Assembly: GCF_014217625.1 (NCBI RefSeq)
Contig: NZ_CP043641.1
Location: 2,790,001-2,854,000 of the forward strand
DNA length: 64,000 nt
Source of the DNA: Leifsonia shinshuensis
Lineage (GTDB): Bacteria; Actinomycetota; Actinomycetes; Actinomycetales; Microbacteriaceae
Direction: 5' to 3'
The notes under the pieces were generated by a model. That model did not search any database. It was given only the letters and a program-made list of their open reading frames with translations, and was not told where the DNA came from. Positions 60,178 to 64,000 of this stretch are shown here, one piece after another (positions within the stretch are counted from its first letter, which is position 1; every line of letters begins with the position of its first letter). A program made the position numbers and the translations under genes.

Positions 60178-61383
60178 ATGACCAGTCCCCTCCCCGAACC
60201 CCGTCCGAACGACGTCGTCATCCTCTCGGCCGCGCGCACGCCGCTCGGCAAGGTGACCGGCGTGCTCGCCAGCCAGACAGCGGTGCAGCTCGGGACCGTC
60301 GCGCTGCGCAAGGCGATCGAGCAGTCCGGGATCCAGGCCTCCGACATCGACACCGTGATCTTCGGTCAGGTGCTGCAGGCCGGCGCAGGACAGAACCCGG
60401 CACGGCAGACGGCGATCGGCGCCGGGATCGGCTGGGACGTCCCGGCGACGACCATCAACAAGGTGTGCCTGTCGGGGCTCGCTGCGGTGATCGACGCGGC
60501 GCGGCTCATCCGCGCGGGCGAGGCGACCGTGGTCGCGGCGGGCGGCCAGGAGTCCATGACGAATGCCCCGCACATCCTGCCCGGCTCGCGGAAGGGCTGG
60601 ACCTACGGCTCGCTCGAAGCGCTGGACACGGCGGCCTACGACGGGCTGACGGACGCGTTCGACAAGATCTCGATGGGCGCCTCCACGGAGGGCTACACGG
60701 AGAAGCTCGGGCTGACGCGGGAGGCGCAGGACGCCTTCGCGGCCTCGTCGCACCAGCGCGCGGGGGCGGCTGCGGCCTCCGGGGTGTTCGCGGAGGAGAT
60801 CGCGCCGGTCAGCATCCCGCAGCGCAAGGGCGACCCGGTGGTCGTCGCGGCGGACGAAGGCGTGCGCCCGGACTCGACCGTGGAGGTGCTGGCCAAGCTG
60901 CGGCCGAGCTTCGCCGAAGGCGGGACGCTCACGGCCGGCAACTCGTCGCCGCTCAGCGATGGAGCGGCAGCGCTCATCCTGACATCGCGCGAGAACGCCG
61001 AGCGGCTGGGGCTGGAGTGGCTCGCCGTCGTCGGGGCGAGCGGGCAGGTGGCAGGGCCGGACAACTCGCTGCACTCGCAGCCGTCCAATGCGATCAATGC
61101 GGCTCTCAAGCGGGCCGGGTGGAGCGTGGACGATCTGGACCTGGTGGAGATCAACGAGGCGTTCGCGGCGGTGGCGCTGCAGTCGACGGCCGACCTGGAC
61201 GTGGATCCGGAGAAGGTCAACATCCACGGCGGGGCGATCGCGCTCGGGCATCCGATCGGGGCGTCGGGAGCGCGGCTGGCGGGGCATGCGGCGCACGAGC
61301 TGGCGCGGCGCGGGGCCGGGCGGGCTGCGGTGGCGCTGTGCGGTGGCGGCGGGCAGGGGGATGCGCTGCTGCTGTGGCGGTGA
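60178..61383 (+). CDS. Acetyl-CoA C-acyltransferase (thiolase)
   Basis: 401 aa. [15 protein letters not shown] holds the acyl-accepting Cys (near residue 97; Leu replaces the common Gly or Ala after it), [27 protein letters not shown] and CGGGGQGDA the rest of the active site. Makes or cleaves acetoacetyl-CoA. ATG 60178 has GAAGGAG 10 nt upstream. The stop is one base before a dyad repeat. Confidence 0.93.
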   Translation: MTSPLPEPRPNDVVILSAARTPLGKVTGVLASQTAVQLGTVALRKAIEQSGIQASDIDTVIFGQVLQAGAGQNPARQTAIGAGIGWDVPATTINKVCLSGLAAVIDAARLIRAGEATVVAAGGQESMTNAPHILPGSRKGWTYGSLEALDTAAYDGLTDAFDKISMGASTEGYTEKLGLTREAQDAFAASSHQRAGAAAASGVFAEEIAPVSIPQRKGDPVVVAADEGVRPDSTVEVLAKLRPSFAEGGTLTAGNSSPLSDGAAALILTSRENAERLGLEWLAVVGASGQVAGPDNSLHSQPSNAINAALKRAGWSVDDLDLVEINEAFAAVALQSTADLDVDPEKVNIHGGAIALGHPIGASGARLAGHAAHELARRGAGRAAVALCGGGGQGDALLLWR

Positions 61384-61384
61384 G

Positions 61385-61467
61385 AGCGGAGGAGTTTCGG
61401 GGCGCGTTCGGCCTGAGATAGCAGTCAACGGAGGAGATCCGCCCGAGGTGGGCGGGTCTCCTCCGTT
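61385..61467 (+). repeat. 84-bp dyad element, copy C
   Basis: 83 bases beginning one base after the thiolase stop. Its right half is an 18-bp hairpin (61427-61444 with 61450-61467, one U-G pair, 5-base loop) followed by GTTTGC, a strong terminator-like structure. The left half keeps GCGGAGGAG and TTCGGGGCGC of the family. Confidence 0.8.
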
Positions 61468-61492
61468 GTTTGCAGGGGAGGTCCGTGTCGGT

Positions 61493-61576
61493 AACGGAGG
61501 ACTTCGGGGCGCACCGAACCCGGAAACGCAGTCAACGGAGGAGATCCGGGCCCGGATGGGGCGGATCTCCTCCCTT
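61493..61576 (+). repeat. 84-bp dyad element, copy D
   Basis: 84 bases, 25 bases after copy C and in the same orientation. It starts AACGGAGGAC like copies A and B; the inner arm 61534-61548 pairs with 61562-61576 (14 of 15). It lies before the 3' end of the convergent prpC. Confidence 0.8.
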
Positions 61577-61610
61577 GTCTGCGGAGAGGGGCCGGAGGTC
61601 TGGGCCGGGG

Positions 61611-62738
61611 TCAGCGGTCCAGGTGGCGCTCGGTGGGGCCGGTGTAGAGCGACAGGGGGCGGATGAGGGAGTTGGCGGCGTACTGCTCGAAGATGTGGGC
61701 GGTCCAGCCGGTGACGCGGGCCGCGGCGAAGAGCGGGGTGAAGGTCTCGGTGTCGAAGCCCATCAAGTTGTAGGCCGGGCCGGACGGGTAGTCCAGGTTC
61801 GGCTTGATGTTCTTGCGGTCGCCCATCGCCTTCTCGAGCGCGTCGTAGAGGTCGAGCATGTCCTGACGGTCGTAGTGCTCGACCAGCGTCTCCAGGGAGG
61901 CGCGCATCGTCGGGACGCGCGAGTCCCCGTTCTTGTAGACGCGGTGGCCGAAGCCCATGATCTTCCGCTTCTCGGCGAGGGCGTCGTCCAGCCACGCCTC
62001 GGCCCGGTCGGCGCTGCCGATCTCGTCGAAGGCGTGCATGACGGCCTCGTTGGCGCCGCCGTGCAGCGGTCCCTTGAGGGCGCCGATCGCTCCGGTGACG
62101 GCCGAGTAGACGTCCGAGAGTGTCGATGCGATGACGCGCGCGGTGAACGTGGAAGCGTTGAACGAGTGCTCCGCGTAGAGCACCAGCGAGACCCGGAACG
62201 CGTCCACGACCACGTCGTCCGGCACCTCGCCGAACGTCAGCCAGAGGAAGTTCTCCGCGTAGTCGAGGTCGTCGCGCGGCTCCACGAGGTCCAGCCCGCG
62301 GCGGCGGCGCTGGATGTAGGCGACGATCGTCGGGAGCTGCGCGAACAGGTAGACGGCGCGGCTGAGGTTGAGCTCCGGGTCGAGGATGCCGTTCTCCTGC
62401 TCCAGCGTCGGGTCGAGGCCGCCGAGCTGGCTGACCGCGGTGCGCAGGGCGTCCATCGGGTGCGCGGAGGCCGGGATGTCGTCCAGCGCGCGACGGGTGC
62501 GGTCGTCCAGGCGGCGCAGGCCGCGCTCCAGCTTCTGGAAGTCGGCCAGCTCCTGCGCCGTCGGCAGCTCGCCGTGCCACAGCAGCCAGGCGACCTCCTC
62601 GAACGAGCAGTTCGCGGCCAGCTCCTGCACGGGGTAGCCGCGGTACAGCAGGGAGTTGGTCTCGGGGTTCACGGACGAGATGTTCGTGGTGTCCACCACG
62701 ACGCCGGCGAGGCCCTTGTGGATCTCGGGGTCGGTCAT
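61611..62738 (-). CDS. prpC: 2-methylcitrate synthase (citrate synthase family)
   Basis: 375 aa. Condenses propionyl-CoA with oxaloacetate. Catalytic His in LHGGANEAVM and GFGHRVYKNGD, Asp in IKPNLDYPSG. Called methylcitrate rather than citrate synthase because it follows prpB and prpD. AAGGAGCAGCAC precedes the ATG. The 62 bases to prpB hold no promoter that I recognise. Confidence 0.92.
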   Translation of the reverse strand: MTDPEIHKGLAGVVVDTTNISSVNPETNSLLYRGYPVQELAANCSFEEVAWLLWHGELPTAQELADFQKLERGLRRLDDRTRRALDDIPASAHPMDALRTAVSQLGGLDPTLEQENGILDPELNLSRAVYLFAQLPTIVAYIQRRRRGLDLVEPRDDLDYAENFLWLTFGEVPDDVVVDAFRVSLVLYAEHSFNASTFTARVIASTLSDVYSAVTGAIGALKGPLHGGANEAVMHAFDEIGSADRAEAWLDDALAEKRKIMGFGHRVYKNGDSRVPTMRASLETLVEHYDRQDMLDLYDALEKAMGDRKNIKPNLDYPSGPAYNLMGFDTETFTPLFAAARVTGWTAHIFEQYAANSLIRPLSLYTGPTERHLDR

Positions 62739-62800
62739 TGTGCTGCTCCTTCGCTGCTGTGCTGGTCGTGACTCGTGCTGGACGCGGCTGTGAGCGGAGC

Positions 62801-63700
62801 TCAGCGGCGCACCTCGAAGTTGTACACCGACGTGTCGAACGCGTTGTAGCCCTCGTAGTCAATCAGGTCGTACAGCTCGGCGCGATGCTGCATCGAACCG
62901 AGCATCGGCTCGAGCGTGCCCTCCGCGAGGAGCTGGTCGAGGCCGCGTTCGGCAGCCCCCATCGCCAGGCGGAGCAGGGAGACCGGCCAGATCACGATGT
63001 TCACGCCGATGTCGCGGAGCTGGTCGACGGTGAAGAGGTCGCTCTTGCCGAACTCGGTCATGTTGGCGAGGATCGGCACGTCCACGGCCGCACGGATGGC
63101 GGCGAACTCGGACAGGTCGGCCATAGCCTCCGGGAAGATCGCGTCGGCGCCCGCGTCGACCAGCGCCTTGGCCCGGTCGATCGCGGCCTCCAGCCCCTCC
63201 ACGGCGCGGATGTCGGTGCGCGCCATGATCAGGAGGTTGGAATCGCGGCGCGCGTCGGCGGCGGAGCGGATGCGCTTGAGCGCCGTGTCCTCGTCCACGA
63301 CCTGTTTGCCGTCGAGGTGGCCGCAGCGCTTGGGGTTCACCTGGTCCTCGATGTGGAGGCCGGCGACCCCGGCGTCCTCCAGCGTCTGCACCGTGCGGGC
63401 GACGTTCATCGGCTCGCCGAAGCCGGTGTCGGCGTCGACCAGGGTCGGCAGGTCGGTCATCCGGGCGATCTGCGCGGAGCGGCCGGCGACCTCCGTCAGC
63501 GTCGTGAGGCCGATGTCCGGGAGGCCGAGGTCGGCCGAGAGCACCGCCCCGGAGATGTAGACGCCCTCGAAGCCCTTGCGCTCGATGAGACGGGCGCTCA
63601 GCGGGTTGAAGGCGCCGGGCATCCGGACCAGCTCGCCGGACGCCAGCCGCGCCCGGAACGCCGCGCGCTTCTCGTGCGCGGGGAAGGAGGAGTACAGCAT
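62801..63700 (-). CDS. prpB: 2-methylisocitrate lyase
   Basis: 299 aa. Splits 2-methylisocitrate to pyruvate and succinate. The lyase signature PKRCGHLDGK carries the catalytic Cys; DADTGFGEPMNVARTVQ and MARTDIRAVEG bind metal and substrate. Its ATG shares one base with the prpD stop (TGATG), so translation is coupled. Confidence 0.95.
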   Translation of the reverse strand: MLYSSFPAHEKRAAFRARLASGELVRMPGAFNPLSARLIERKGFEGVYISGAVLSADLGLPDIGLTTLTEVAGRSAQIARMTDLPTLVDADTGFGEPMNVARTVQTLEDAGVAGLHIEDQVNPKRCGHLDGKQVVDEDTALKRIRSAADARRDSNLLIMARTDIRAVEGLEAAIDRAKALVDAGADAIFPEAMADLSEFAAIRAAVDVPILANMTEFGKSDLFTVDQLRDIGVNIVIWPVSLLRLAMGAAERGLDQLLAEGTLEPMLGSMQHRAELYDLIDYEGYNAFDTSVYNFEVRR

Positions 63701-64000
63701 CAGAACAGTCCTCTCGGCGCGGGGACACCGGCAAGCAGGCCGGGGCGCGCGGTGATGGTGAGGCCGCCGAGCTCGGCGGCGGACAGCTCGGGGAGGCGCT
63801 CGGCCAGCGCGAGGAAGCGCTCGATCTCGGCCTCCTCCAGCACGTCGGCCGCCAGGGAGCGGAACTTGGCGACGTAGTCGGCTCGGGCGAACGGCCGCGC
63901 GCCGAGCGGGTGCGCGTCGGCGACGGCGATCTGGTCCTCGAACACGCGGCCGTCGGCGAGCGTGATGACGACGCGGCCGCCGAACGCCTTCTCGGCCGGG
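63700..64000 (-). CDS. prpD: 2-methylcitrate dehydratase (MmgE/PrpD), C-terminal part
   Basis: Partial: the frame stays open to the window edge, so about 100 C-terminal residues are seen, including [19 protein letters not shown] and [18 protein letters not shown], both typical of PrpD. The rest lies to the right. First visible gene of the prpDBC operon. Confidence 0.9.
   Translation of the reverse strand, partial: PAEKAFGGRVVITLADGRVFEDQIAVADAHPLGARPFARADYVAKFRSLAADVLEEAEIERFLALAERLPELSAAELGGLTITARPGLLAGVPAPRGLF

Overview
The window is chromosomal DNA of a high-GC Gram-positive bacterium. Gene content (menaquinone pathway, ResABC-type cytochrome c maturation, methylcitrate cycle, HelD-type ATPase, DUF4229 and PLDc_N membrane proteins, archaeal-type AspRS) and many leaderless genes point to an actinobacterium of the family Microbacteriaceae, plausibly near Leifsonia. 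The genus is an inference; the complete 16S gene at 50975-52500 would settle it. I see no CRISPR array, insertion sequence, prophage or tRNA gene.

Layout. 1-6.1 kb: a fucoside-utilisation block with an ABC lipoprotein and permease (minus), two divergent GH29 alpha-L-fucosidases and an L-fuconolactonase-like amidohydrolase. An identical CCTATAGGAT box lies at the transporter promoter and between the fucosidases. 6.1-19.5 kb: housekeeping and stress genes (kinase, glutaredoxin, HelD/HelR-like ATPase, metallo-hydrolase, esterase, aldo/keto reductases, LysR regulator, saccharopine-dehydrogenase-like protein, panD, HAD protein, MOSC protein, peptide transporter). 19.7-30.6 kb: amino-acid catabolism, with rocD and a divergent Lrp regulator, a two-component system, and putA with a divergent LysR regulator sharing a palindromic operator. 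30.6-36.9 kb: mixed oxidoreductases, a DNA glycosylase, a thioesterase and a LysM-type lipoprotein. 36.9-43.8 kb: menD, menA, menE, menB and menC with two small membrane proteins. 43.9-47.1 kb: a HAD phosphatase and a long Arg/Gly/Asp/Gln-repeat protein lying just downstream of a complete rRNA operon (16S-23S-5S, minus strand, 47.2-52.9 kb). 53.2-57.9 kb: histidine phosphatase-resA-ccdA-resB-ccsB. 58-64 kb: archaeal-type aspS, radC, a thiolase, and a prpD-prpB-prpC operon that runs off the right edge.

Functional picture. Fucosylated oligosaccharides would be imported and hydrolysed in the cytoplasm. Proline and ornithine feed glutamate through PutA and RocD. Propionyl-CoA is handled by the methylcitrate cycle. 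Menaquinone and haem-c maturation genes serve respiration.

The most unusual signals that are not plain genes are: (1) a family of four intergenic dyad elements of about 84 bp, two bracketing the MOSC gene as inverted copies and two in tandem between the thiolase and prpC; (2) a -10-like hexamer 5-8 nt before the start codon at about 27 genes, indicating leaderless mRNAs; (3) the low-complexity RDGQ/DGGWNR protein next to the rRNA operon; (4) the shared fucoside box and the putA operator.
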